DNA of 40,958 bases. Source: Anaerolineae bacterium CG2_30_57_67 (GTDB lineage: Bacteria; Chloroflexota; Anaerolineae; Anaerolineales; Villigracilaceae). The stretch spans positions 1 through 40,958 of the forward strand of contig MNXJ01000017.1 in the NCBI GenBank assembly GCA_001872455.1, read 5' to 3'. Of the stretch, positions 16,233 through 23,973 are shown piece after piece. Numbering within the stretch: the stretch's first letter is position 1; every line of letters starts with the position of its first letter. The notes below the pieces were generated by a model. The model was not told where the DNA came from, made no database searches, and saw nothing but the letters and a program-made list of their open reading frames with translations. Position numbers and translations under genes: made by a program.

Positions 16233-17128
16233 TATTGCCCCTGCGGTTTGTTGATGGTTGTGTACAGGTCGCCCAGGTTGAGCGTCAGCACCTGGTCAAT
16301 CGCCAGACCGTCCGCCGGTTCGAGCGCCAGGTGAATCTTGCCGTACTCGTCCAGCGCGGCAATCAGAGTCGCCGGATTGACAAACAGCCCCGGCGCAAGT
16401 TCCACCGGCTGCGTGGGAATGTCCAGCACAATCACGGAATTGCTGTTCGTGCTTTGGGCGCTGGCAAACATCTGTTCGTTGCTGGAGGAACTTGGCGGAA
16501 GTTCCTGGTAGCGGAAGGTCTGCGGCACGAGCAGCACGCGCAAGCCAGTCACGGCGATACGCGCCACCGGAGCCTGCACCGGTTCAGGGGTTGGCGTCCC
16601 AGACGCGGGCGCAGCCGGGGTAGCTGCGTACAAGTCCGCTGCGCCGGAGGGCGCAGAAATACCGGCGGCGCTGCTGGCAGCGGCAAACACGTTCTTGACC
16701 AAATCCGGCGACAACATGCCAATAACCGTAACCGTCTGCCCTTCGCGCAGCAGACCAGCCACGCCCGAGGACAGATTGACCTTGATGGCTACTGCCACAT
16801 GGCCGGGCGCAAGTTGGGACGGAATGCCGGAGGCGGCGGTTTCGCCCAGCACGGAGGTCGTGATAAAGTCGCCTTTGGCGCGGCCCACCGTCAGCATCTT
16901 GCCGGGCAAGGCGTCGAGGCTGGTAACGGCATCCTTCGGGACGCCGCCCGCCGGAATACTCACGGTTTCCACCAGGTCAGCCGTGAGCAGCGTGCCAGGC
17001 GCAAGGGCGCTTTTGGCAACCAGTACCGGCATCGGGCGAATCGTGCCAGCCAGCAGCGCAATCACCGCCACACCAATCACCAACGCGAAAACAATCACAA
17101 TCAGGGGCGAACGTTTTTTACTTTCCAT
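16232..17128 (-). CDS. cpaB: CpaB/RcpC-like pilus assembly protein
   Basis: The frame encodes 298 residues. An N-terminal TM anchor (LIVIVFALVIGVAVIALLAG) is followed by an SAF domain (VLVAKSALAPGTLLTADLVETVSIPAGGVP), then an RcpC-type domain (HVAVAIKVNLSSGVAGLLREGQTVTVIG). In diderms CpaB works with the secretin CpaC; no secretin gene is visible here. ATG 17128 has AAAGGAGA upstream; the longer frame to 17233 is not supported. It is first of the conserved tad genes in the operon. Confidence 0.88.
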   Translation of the reverse strand: MESKKRSPLIVIVFALVIGVAVIALLAGTIRPMPVLVAKSALAPGTLLTADLVETVSIPAGGVPKDAVTSLDALPGKMLTVGRAKGDFITTSVLGETAASGIPSQLAPGHVAVAIKVNLSSGVAGLLREGQTVTVIGMLSPDLVKNVFAAASSAAGISAPSGAADLYAATPAAPASGTPTPEPVQAPVARIAVTGLRVLLVPQTFRYQELPPSSSSNEQMFASAQSTNSNSVIVLDIPTQPVELAPGLFVNPATLIAALDEYGKIHLALEPADGLAIDQVLTLNLGDLYTTINKPQGQ

Positions 17129-17150
17129 TTTCTGAATCTCCTTTTTGAAT

Positions 17151-17459
17151 TTAGTAACAGCGAATGCTGGAACTTGAAATCGTGCGTAGTCTGAGGCCAG
17201 GGCGTAAGCGGACGTAAGCCTCCACCAGCGCAATCAGCACCGACAGCGAGTGACCGTACATAGAGAGCGTCACGCTCAACTCGTAGTACAGTTCTGCCAG
17301 GAACAGCGCGGTCATATTCTCGGCTTCATCTGCTGGCATGTCTTCCGTAAAGTCTGGGTCGTCAAGAATGTCCGTGTTCGCCAACGCCAGGCGAACACTT
17401 TTTTGGGGCAAGGTGAGCAGCCGCGCCAATTGCGAGATATAAAAATTGCGCCTGGTCAT
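17151..17459 (-). CDS. Hypothetical protein, paralogue of the upstream gene
   Basis: The frame encodes 102 residues, starting MTRRNFYISQLARLLTLPQK. Its first 25 residues resemble the next gene upstream (YI..[IL]AR[VL]L..P...V...L), followed by an acidic stretch and an amphipathic helical half. The family is not recognised. It overlaps the upstream gene by 4 nt and precedes cpaB. Confidence 0.55.
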   Translation of the reverse strand: MTRRNFYISQLARLLTLPQKSVRLALANTDILDDPDFTEDMPADEAENMTALFLAELYYELSVTLSMYGHSLSVLIALVEAYVRLRPGLRLRTISSSSIRCY

Positions 17460-17728
17460 GCTGGACTCGTCTCTATCATCCCGGCGGCTTTGAGATTGTG
17501 CTCAATCCGGCTCAGTCTGACGCCGTTGCGGGACAGCACCGCGCTCAGGGCGCGCCGCAGGTCGGGGATGGAAGCCGCTTCGATTGCGCGGCGGCTGTCT
17601 TCGTCGCACTCCTCGTAGATGGACGAGGGGTAGAAGAAGAGCGTAAACCTCAATTCCTGCTCGACTTCATACGGCGGCGCGCCCAACACGCGCGCAATGG
17701 CATTGATGTAGACATCTTTGACTTTCAT
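17456..17728 (-). CDS. Hypothetical protein, first of a paralogous pair
   Basis: The frame encodes 90 residues, starting MKVKDVYINAIARVLGAPPY. AAAGGAGAG lies upstream. It is a small helical protein (RRALSAVLSRNGVRLSRIEHNLKAAG) with an acidic middle (EECDEDSRR). It lies between the giant ATPase gene and its paralogue. No function can be read from the sequence. Confidence 0.55.
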   Translation of the reverse strand: MKVKDVYINAIARVLGAPPYEVEQELRFTLFFYPSSIYEECDEDSRRAIEAASIPDLRRALSAVLSRNGVRLSRIEHNLKAAGMIETSPA

Positions 17729-17745
17729 GCTTTCTCTCTCCTTTG

Positions 17746-20700
17746 TTACTGCAACGAAATCACGATTTCGGCGTCTGCTGGTTCGTCCACGGCCAGAAGC
17801 AGCGGCTGAATCAGAGCTGGCTCCAGGTCGAGTACGTCCATGCTGTAGCCGAGTTTGGCAATCGCCATCGTGCGCGGAATGCGCGCCAGATAACGCTTGT
17901 ATTCGGTGTTCACAATGCCCTTTTCCGAGCGCGCCAGGTGCGGCAAGATTGTGTCGCGGTCCTTGCCGTCCTTTGTCTGGAAGACAAACATGTTGGCGCA
18001 CGAGGCCAGGATGCCCGGCGGCAGTTCGGCTGCGGTCTGGCCCATCAGGTGCAGGTAGATGAAATACTTGCGCCCATCCCGCCACATCGTCTGGAAAATC
18101 TCAGCCACAGACCCGCCGCTCTTTTTCTCCGAATCCGAAGCGGCGCCGCCGCCTACGCCCGAAAGGACTTTGTTGGCTTCCTCGAAGAAAATCTGCATCG
18201 GTGGGAATTTCTCCCCGGCCAGACTTTCGCGGCGGCGCACAATCGCGTCCAGGTACAGGATGACGGCCATCAGCGAGAGCAAGGCAGACTTGGCGAATTC
18301 GTCCATTTCCGCGCCGCCCTCCACCACCGTGACGCCCCACTGGTCATCTTCGGGGCCGAGCAGCCCCAGGTCTTCCACCGCCAGCGAGTCGTCTCCCGGC
18401 CCGTATTGCGCCAGCATCTGACTATCGCCAAACTGCTCCAGACGCAGCAGCACGCCTTCCAGGCTGGTGCGGCTGGCCTGATCTTTGCTGGCCGCAACTT
18501 CCTCGTAGTAGGCGCGCAGCAAATCCAGCCAATCGCTCACGCTAACGCGCTTGCTGCGAAGAGTCGCCAGCATTTGTTGTTTCTCGCTGCTCAAGGCGAG
18601 AACATCCGTGCCAGCGGGAATTCCGAGCGCGGTGGCTTCTTCATCGTCCAGCGTGAGCAATTCGCTCATGCGGCTTTCCAGCGCGGCGCGCTCGTCTACC
18701 AGCCGTTCAGCGGACGCGGCAAAGTTCTTCTTTGGCTTTCTCTCGTCGTCCTGACTGTCCAGCGTGGCCTGCGCTGATTTGGCAAGTTTGGTGAATTGAG
18801 CATTGAGCGCCTCAATTTTCTTGCTGTAATAGGGCTGGATGTTGAGAATCAGCACGCCCTCACGGCTGTACAGTTCAGTCAGGGCGCGCCGCATGAATCC
18901 GAGTTGGCGCGCGCCCATCTGCCCGGCGTTGGCAAAGAGTTCCGAAATTAGCGAGACGTACCGCCCTGGGTCAATCCGCCGTGGAATCTTGAGAAAGTTC
19001 CAGCGCATCGGGCGTTTTGCGCCGGGAAACAGTTGGCGAATGTCCACCCGCCCCTTAAGACCCGGCCAGTTGAGCGCCTTGCGCCAGCCCTGGCCGAAGT
19101 CCAGCACGATGGTGCGGAAGTGCCAGGCTGCCGTTGTCCCGTAGGCCAGCCGTTCAGCCGCCACCGTCTTGCCAAAGCCAGAATCCCCCAGAAAGGCCGT
19201 GTGAAAGTGCCTGTCACGAGAGAGGCGCAGCATCACGTTGGTCAGTTCGCCGTTCTCCACCGACCACTGATTCCCCAGGACGACATCCCCAGGCATGTCA
19301 GGGAAGAAGGCGAATTTTGGCGTTTCTTCCTGCGTGGTTTGCGCCATGCCCTGCTCGAACACGCCCGGCGATGTGTAGGCCGCCAGTTGCAGCATGGTCA
19401 GCAGCGTAGAATCCATGTAGCCGGAAAGCGCGCCGGGGATCGTTTCCACCCGCGTGGAAGGCGTCCAGGCTTGCGCGTGCGCCCGAATGTATTGATTCTC
19501 GTCATCGTTTAGCGTGCGGCACTGCACGCCCGTCACCACTTCCTCCGTCCCCTGAAAAGATTCCGGCAGCAGCCCCATCATGGCCTGCAAGCCGCGCTCG
19601 GTGGAGGTCAGCGCGTATAAATCGGTGTAGTACGCGCCTTCGATGCTGGCCGTCCTCAGCAGTTTTTCCTGCGTCCGCATGATTTCGGTAATCAGAATAG
19701 CCGGATCGTTCTGCCACTGCGCCGAATTGCCCATCGAGAAGGATGGCGCCACCCCCACCGCCAGCCCGCTGCTGGTCGTGTGACCCAGACCGTCCGACCA
19801 GGATTGACTGGACGCATTGGTATGTCCCTGGCTGCTGGTGTCCCCCACCGACGATGACGTGCCGTGCGAGACAGAATCAGAAACCGAATCGCTGGACGAC
19901 CACGACTCACCAAACGACTCGCCAGCCGAAACGCCCTGCGACTGGCTGGCCGTAACGCCGTGCGATACGCCCTCAGCGTGCGCGCTGCCGGAAGTGCTGC
20001 CCGACATCGTGCTGTCCGAGTTACCCTGACTCCAGCCCGCCATAGAAGAGTCAACCGTACCCCAACTGTGACTGCCGTTGAGACTTGCCACTACCGCGCT
20101 TAAGCCACCGCTAAATCCCCAAGTGTCCGACGCTGAATGCGATGTCGCGCCGCTCGTGCCGCTAGAGTCAGTATGGGAAGAAGACGACGAACTTGAGTGC
20201 GAATCGGTGTCAGTCACCGAAGTGCCGTCCGATGTGCCCGTCCCGGTGCTGCTGGACGTGCCGCTATTGATGGTATGCGAACCGCCCACCGAGGTCGCGT
20301 GACCGGTACTGTGAGCGTAGCCGTCCGAAATGCCGGAGCCAACCGAGTGCGCCGCGCCAGTTGAGTCCGCCACGCCTGTGCCAGTGCCATAACTGCGCGA
20401 GGCCGAGTCGGCAAGTGCGCCGGAGAGCATGGCAGGCAGGCTCACGCCAAAACTGGCCGAGCGGATGCCCTGCTGCTGGCTGGCCCAGACGCTGGTTTCT
20501 TGTGCATACCCAATCAACAAATCCGAAATCGTGTCAATCGGTACATGATAGGCCAGCGCCATCAGCAGGAAGTCTTCCCGCAGGGATGCCATGCCGCGAT
20601 ATAGGATTTCATTCTGCTGGAGCGAGTACCCCTGCGCCGCCTGGTCGCCGGTCGTGAGCGGGTTTTGCGTTCCATGCGGGCTGCGCGAGTTCTCGCGCGG

Positions 20701-21249
20701 GTCGGGATGTCCAACCGTCACCAGTGCATGCGGCATCTTTTCAAGCGAGTCGTATACCCAATTCCCCAGCCGGGCCGAGATGGGCTCCAGCCGCATCTGG
20801 CGAAACTCGGCTTTCAGCGCGCCTTCCATTAAGCCCAGGTCACGCGCGGATTCGCGCGCGGCTTCTTCCAGCGTGTCTGCAAACGAAGTCACGCCGTAGC
20901 ATTGGACAATACCCAGCGGCGATTCGCCAAACACGCCCCCCGCCAGATAAACCAGATTGACCTGCGCCCCAGCCAGGCCGCGCAGAATGGAACGCATCTT
21001 CTGGAGCAGGCCGGAATCCGCGCTGGCTTCCAGCGGCAGGAATTTCAGCATCATCAGGCGAACTACCCGATAGCCCGTAAACGTGCGGCCATGCTCCACC
21101 TCCGTCATTTCCGTCCAGAGATAGTCAGTCTGCGTTTGGCCAACAAACGCGATTCCAGAACCGCGTACCTGAAGGTCTGCGGGGATGGCGAGGGCGGCTG
21201 TTTTTCGGGTCAGCCAGGTGGGGAGCATTTCGGTAATTTGTTGGATCAT
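17746..21249 (-). CDS. VirB4/HerA-type AAA ATPase with a Ser/Gly-rich insertion
   Basis: The frame encodes 1167 residues. An N-terminal domain (1 to about 275) contains a TEVEHGRTFTGYRVV segment. Residues about 278-500 are an extraordinary Ser/Gly/Thr/His-rich low-complexity insertion (SHSSSSSSSHTDSSGTSG and similar). The motor follows, with Walker A FLGDSGFGKTVAAERLA near residue 690, a coiled-coil insert near 800-880, and Walker B MQIFFEEANKVL near residue 1020, then ...HLMGQTAAELPPGILASCANMFVFQTKDG. This layout fits VirB4/TraC or HerA-like translocation ATPases of type IV secretion. ATG 21249 was preferred to 21384, which overlaps the preceding gene; the ribosome site is weak. It precedes the Tad operon in the same orientation. 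Confidence 0.75.
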   Translation of the reverse strand: MIQQITEMLPTWLTRKTAALAIPADLQVRGSGIAFVGQTQTDYLWTEMTEVEHGRTFTGYRVVRLMMLKFLPLEASADSGLLQKMRSILRGLAGAQVNLVYLAGGVFGESPLGIVQCYGVTSFADTLEEAARESARDLGLMEGALKAEFRQMRLEPISARLGNWVYDSLEKMPHALVTVGHPDPRENSRSPHGTQNPLTTGDQAAQGYSLQQNEILYRGMASLREDFLLMALAYHVPIDTISDLLIGYAQETSVWASQQQGIRSASFGVSLPAMLSGALADSASRSYGTGTGVADSTGAAHSVGSGISDGYAHSTGHATSVGGSHTINSGTSSSTGTGTSDGTSVTDTDSHSSSSSSSHTDSSGTSGATSHSASDTWGFSGGLSAVVASLNGSHSWGTVDSSMAGWSQGNSDSTMSGSTSGSAHAEGVSHGVTASQSQGVSAGESFGESWSSSDSVSDSVSHGTSSSVGDTSSQGHTNASSQSWSDGLGHTTSSGLAVGVAPSFSMGNSAQWQNDPAILITEIMRTQEKLLRTASIEGAYYTDLYALTSTERGLQAMMGLLPESFQGTEEVVTGVQCRTLNDDENQYIRAHAQAWTPSTRVETIPGALSGYMDSTLLTMLQLAAYTSPGVFEQGMAQTTQEETPKFAFFPDMPGDVVLGNQWSVENGELTNVMLRLSRDRHFHTAFLGDSGFGKTVAAERLAYGTTAAWHFRTIVLDFGQGWRKALNWPGLKGRVDIRQLFPGAKRPMRWNFLKIPRRIDPGRYVSLISELFANAGQMGARQLGFMRRALTELYSREGVLILNIQPYYSKKIEALNAQFTKLAKSAQATLDSQDDERKPKKNFAASAERLVDERAALESRMSELLTLDDEEATALGIPAGTDVLALSSEKQQMLATLRSKRVSVSDWLDLLRAYYEEVAASKDQASRTSLEGVLLRLEQFGDSQMLAQYGPGDDSLAVEDLGLLGPEDDQWGVTVVEGGAEMDEFAKSALLSLMAVILYLDAIVRRRESLAGEKFPPMQIFFEEANKVLSGVGGGAASDSEKKSGGSVAEIFQTMWRDGRKYFIYLHLMGQTAAELPPGILASCANMFVFQTKDGKDRDTILPHLARSEKGIVNTEYKRYLARIPRTMAIAKLGYSMDVLDLEPALIQPLLLAVDEPADAEIVISLQ

Positions 21250-21310
21250 GGTAATTCCACGCCCGCGCACAAACGATTTTGCAGGCAGGGGTCGAATCAC
21301 ATGACTTTGG

Positions 21311-21346
21311 CTCCGTCTCACTGGATTTTTGTCCAGTGAGACGGAG
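21311..21346 (-). promoter_or_regulatory. Perfect hairpin upstream of the VirB4-like gene
   Basis: A 15-bp perfect stem (21311-21325 and 21332-21346) has a 6-nt loop. It lies just after the stop of the preceding gene and about 60 nt before the VirB4-like ATG. No T-run follows on the minus strand, so it may be an attenuator, an RNA-processing site or a protein-binding site. Confidence 0.6.
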
Positions 21347-21352
21347 GTCTTG

Positions 21353-21724
21353 CTAGGCCCAATAGTGGTTGTCCACCAGGGCAAGAAGTTTTGGGGCGCT
21401 TGCGTACCAGGGCAGCGCGCCAGCCACGGCTTCTTGCAGGGTCTGGTCCGTCCTGACAGGGACGTAACCGAGACATCCTACAGAAGACGTAACCGAGAAC
21501 GCCGCCAGCGCACGAGCTTGAGTGTCGCCGTTGAGGAGGGAATTTAGTCGTTCCCACGGCTCGAAGGATACGTAACCAACACCGTCCCAACCGGGACATT
21601 GCTGGCGATACCCTTCCAAACGAGCGCGGACGGCTGGCACCTCGGCGGGAAGAACGCTGAGAACAGCGGCCAGGACTTCGGACTCCCGATCATCGGGAAA
21701 TTGCAGGTAAAGCGAGACGGACAT
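21353..21724 (-). CDS. Hypothetical small cytoplasmic protein
   Basis: The frame encodes 123 residues, beginning MSVSLYLQFPDDRESEVLAA. It has no signal peptide or membrane helix, one possible Cys pair (CPGWDG and VGCLGYV), and a Trp/Tyr-ending tail (LVDNHYWA). The family is not recognised. GGAGGTCACC precedes the ATG. It sits directly upstream of the VirB4-like gene, separated by a hairpin. Confidence 0.55.
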   Translation of the reverse strand: MSVSLYLQFPDDRESEVLAAVLSVLPAEVPAVRARLEGYRQQCPGWDGVGYVSFEPWERLNSLLNGDTQARALAAFSVTSSVGCLGYVPVRTDQTLQEAVAGALPWYASAPKLLALVDNHYWA

Positions 21725-21762
21725 GGTGACCTCCTTAGGGTCGGTGTGGGGTTGCGGGTGGG

Positions 21763-21990
21763 TTAGATGACGAAAGAGTCATCGTCGTAAGCCGGGATGT
21801 CGCGCTGTGGTTCAGGCGCTGCAACAACGAGCGCGGTCTTTTCAGCCGGAAGACGAGTTCGCAGGATGTAGGCGAAGGCATCAGCGGTTTTGCCGCTTTT
21901 GACCAACTTGGCGAAAAAGACAGCCTGGACGACGAAGACGACGACGAAGACGACAACAACGATTCCGAGAAAGAAAGGAACCAGATTCAT
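21763..21990 (-). CDS. Small single-TM protein with acidic tail
   Basis: The frame encodes 75 residues. The long Val/Phe-rich membrane helix (FFLGIVVVVFVVVFVVQAVFF) is followed by a basic segment and an acidic C-terminus (YDDDSFVI). AAAGGAAAA lies upstream. It is probably a membrane component of the transfer or pilus machinery; the family is not recognised. Confidence 0.55.
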   Translation of the reverse strand: MNLVPFFLGIVVVVFVVVFVVQAVFFAKLVKSGKTADAFAYILRTRLPAEKTALVVAAPEPQRDIPAYDDDSFVI

Positions 21991-22023
21991 GAGATTTTCC
22001 TTTGTGTGTGTGTGTGTGTGAGG

Positions 22024-22055
22024 CGGGTCAGACGAATGCCTGACTGCCGCTTTTG
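22024..22055. repeat. 32-bp direct repeat, copy 1
   Basis: Identical over 32 bp to 22302-22333. The repeat contains a GTCAG/CTGAC mini-hairpin and lies downstream of a (GT)n tract. The copies flank the 51-residue membrane-protein gene. Confidence 0.8.
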
Positions 22056-22070
22056 TGTTTTTTGTTACAG

Positions 22071-22102
22071 GCAGATGTCAGACGATTAAGCCTGACATCT
22101 GC
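22071..22102. other. Hairpin downstream of the 51-residue gene
   Basis: The stem is 11 bp, perfect, at 22071-22081 and 22092-22102 with a 10-nt loop. It lies 20 nt beyond the stop of the small gene on the minus strand. The following bases are moderately T/A-rich, so a terminator or stabiliser role is possible. Confidence 0.5.
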
Positions 22103-22121
22103 TTTGGTGAGGGTGTCCTGG

Positions 22122-22277
22122 TTACTTCTCCTTGAAAATCCAGGAGAAGAGACCAATTAGGACACCCAGGAATATCCCGTCCACGAAAGTGAACCAATCT
22201 TCCTGCATCAAGGCTTGAAAAACTACCTTGATGACGAGAACAACGGCCGACAGTACGTAGTAAGACTTTGCGCTCAT
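22122..22277 (-). CDS. Small two-TM membrane protein
   Basis: The frame encodes 51 residues, starting MSAKSYYVLSAVVLVIKVVF. Two hydrophobic segments are separated by QEDWFTFVDG, and the end is basic (FKEK). A good AAGGAG lies 7 nt before the ATG. The gene is flanked by the 32-bp direct repeats. No family is recognised. Confidence 0.6.
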   Translation of the reverse strand: MSAKSYYVLSAVVLVIKVVFQALMQEDWFTFVDGIFLGVLIGLFSWIFKEK

Positions 22278-22657
22278 GGGTTTTCTCCTTGTGTGAGCAA
22301 ACGGGTCAGACGAATGCCTGACTGCCGCTTTTGATGTGTGTATGAGAATCAGGAAAGCGAAAACGACAGATGACGGCGAATGCCGTCCTGTTTGTTTTGC
22401 TTGTGATTCTCCTGGTGTGTGTTAGGGGGTGAAACCTGATGTGTGTGTTACTGGTATGTGTTTAAGATTGCATTTAAAGGTTCTGATACGAGGTAAAAAG
22501 AGAAACGAAAAAAACAACGATGAATTTTTGGATGCGAGTAAGAAGAGATACGAGTGCAGGGATTTCCCAGCAACGAATGATTAAAATGCCTTGTAGAAAA
22601 CAGGGCAATTTATTGATGCCGCTTACCCGCGCAGGTAAGCGGCACGCATAAATCGCT
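22278..22657. other. Non-coding stretch with GT tracts and hairpins
   Basis: No convincing gene is seen. The stretch holds the second 32-bp repeat (22302-22333), several short GTGTGT tracts, an imperfect inverted repeat around 22345-22412, and a perfect 11-bp hairpin (22617-22627/22634-22644, loop cgcgca) just after the stop of the 22658-23251 gene. Confidence 0.5.
22302..22333. repeat. 32-bp direct repeat, copy 2
   Basis: Exact copy of 22024-22055, 278 bp away, on the other side of the small membrane-protein gene. Confidence 0.8.
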
Positions 22658-23251
22658 CTATGCAACAGGTTTCTTGGCAGCCTCCTTTCCTGCGACAGTT
22701 TCTTTGTCTTCGCCAAAATAGTTTTTAAGCACAGTTCGCACAGCGGCCATGATTTGGGCGCGCGTTTCAGGGCTTTCAGCGTCGATGAGGGATAACAAGA
22801 CATCTAACGCTCTGGGCAAAATATACCGAGCGCCAGCGCCATCGTCATTGTCATCGTAATCCGTATCATCGTCAGCCATGAACAGGTCATCGGAAGACTT
22901 GCTCCGAATAACATATTTCGCGCGCTCAATGGTGTCACCAATGCCTGCCAGCGTCCGGGCTTCCCACATATCCCCGACGCCGAGATAACGGACAAGGAAA
23001 GCGTCTTCTTCTGGCGCAACGCCGAGATTGAAGAACAATGCCAGGTCTTGGCCAACATTTACGCGGATAGCGCGAGCCAGCGAATCCATCTCAACGAGTT
23101 CAACGCCAGGCAATTGACCTTTGCCGAAAATTTTGTGCAAGAGCGCGCTGCAACGGTCACGGCGAGAAGGCCCATCGACCAGGTTTCTTTCCGCAGCGGC
23201 ATGAAACGCTTCGCTTGCTGCGACTTCATAAGGATAGAATTTTGAAGACAT
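22658..23251 (-). CDS. Hypothetical acidic soluble protein
   Basis: The frame encodes 197 residues, starting MSSKFYPYEVAASEAF. It has no signal or TM helix. An Asp-rich run (MADDDTDYDDNDDGAG) sits near residues 127-142, and the C-terminus is Lys/Ala-rich. ATG 23251 has AAAGGAA upstream; the longer frame to 23704 runs through the next gene and is rejected. The family is unknown. It lies between the VirB6-like membrane protein and the ATPase, possibly as a cytoplasmic partner. Confidence 0.6.
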   Translation of the reverse strand: MSSKFYPYEVAASEAFHAAAERNLVDGPSRRDRCSALLHKIFGKGQLPGVELVEMDSLARAIRVNVGQDLALFFNLGVAPEEDAFLVRYLGVGDMWEARTLAGIGDTIERAKYVIRSKSSDDLFMADDDTDYDDNDDGAGARYILPRALDVLLSLIDAESPETRAQIMAAVRTVLKNYFGEDKETVAGKEAAKKPVA

Positions 23252-23274
23252 ATTTTTATTCCTTTCAGGGGTTT

Positions 23275-23958
23275 TTACCGTCCGCCGCGATAACGCAGAC
23301 GTTTCAGCACCTGGGCCGGGTTGGCGCGCGGTTGAGTAAGAGAAGTGGGGTACAACCCCACCTGCTGGGCTACCATGTAGAAAAAGCCCATCGGGTACAC
23401 CAGCCACAGCGTCCAGGTCAGGATGGCGGTCACGTTTCCGCGTGTGTTCGCCAGCACCTGCGCCGCGCTGTCTGCCGAGCCAAGCATCGCCGCCCATTGT
23501 TCGGGCGTGATTTGTTCCATGTAGCCAAGATACAGGCGGCTGGCAATCACCAAGAGGGCGTAGCCCAGGATGGCTTTCTTCTGCCCATCCAACAGGGTGA
23601 ATTGCTGGTTGGCTGCCAGCAGCACCGCAACGAAACTCGCCAGCCACATGGCCGCTCCGATCCAGGGAACGGGCGCTCCCATACCCCACTGCGCGACAAG
23701 CCACACCACCAGCACTACCCCCGAATAAATTTGAGATAAATGGGAGGGGGCAGCCTGAGATTCGCGGCCTGCGCGCGTGGGACGGGAGGAAGATAGGCTT
23801 TGCAGCGGCGCGTCAATCACCAGCGCAATCATGCCAGCCGAAGCCATGCTCACCAGCGCGGGCAGGATGCCGGTCAGCGCGTAAAGCGGCCACAGCAACC
23901 CGTTCACGAAGTAAACAGGAATATCCAGCAGGAAGTTTGTCAGGGTATCGAGCGTCAC
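23275..23958 (-). CDS. Polytopic membrane protein (VirB6-like position and topology)
   Basis: The frame encodes 227 residues with about five or six membrane helices. An amphipathic N-terminus (TLDTLTNFLLDIPVYFVNGLL) is followed by a cytoplasmic loop (SSSRPTRAGRESQ) and helices around GVVLVVWLVAQWGM, AAMWLASFVAVLLA, ILGYALLVIASRLYLGY and ILTWTLWLVYPMGFFYMV. Topology and position in a transfer-like cluster suggest a VirB6/TrbL-type channel component. That is inference, because VirB6 proteins have little sequence conservation. Confidence 0.55.
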   Translation of the reverse strand: MTLDTLTNFLLDIPVYFVNGLLWPLYALTGILPALVSMASAGMIALVIDAPLQSLSSSRPTRAGRESQAAPSHLSQIYSGVVLVVWLVAQWGMGAPVPWIGAAMWLASFVAVLLAANQQFTLLDGQKKAILGYALLVIASRLYLGYMEQITPEQWAAMLGSADSAAQVLANTRGNVTAILTWTLWLVYPMGFFYMVAQQVGLYPTSLTQPRANPAQVLKRLRYRGGR

Positions 23959-23973
23959 AGAAGAACCTTTCTT

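Noticed and set aside
22474-22803. A 109-residue minus-strand frame
   Set aside because: It overlaps the 22658-23251 gene in another frame, lacks a ribosome site and runs through the hairpin and AT-rich gap.
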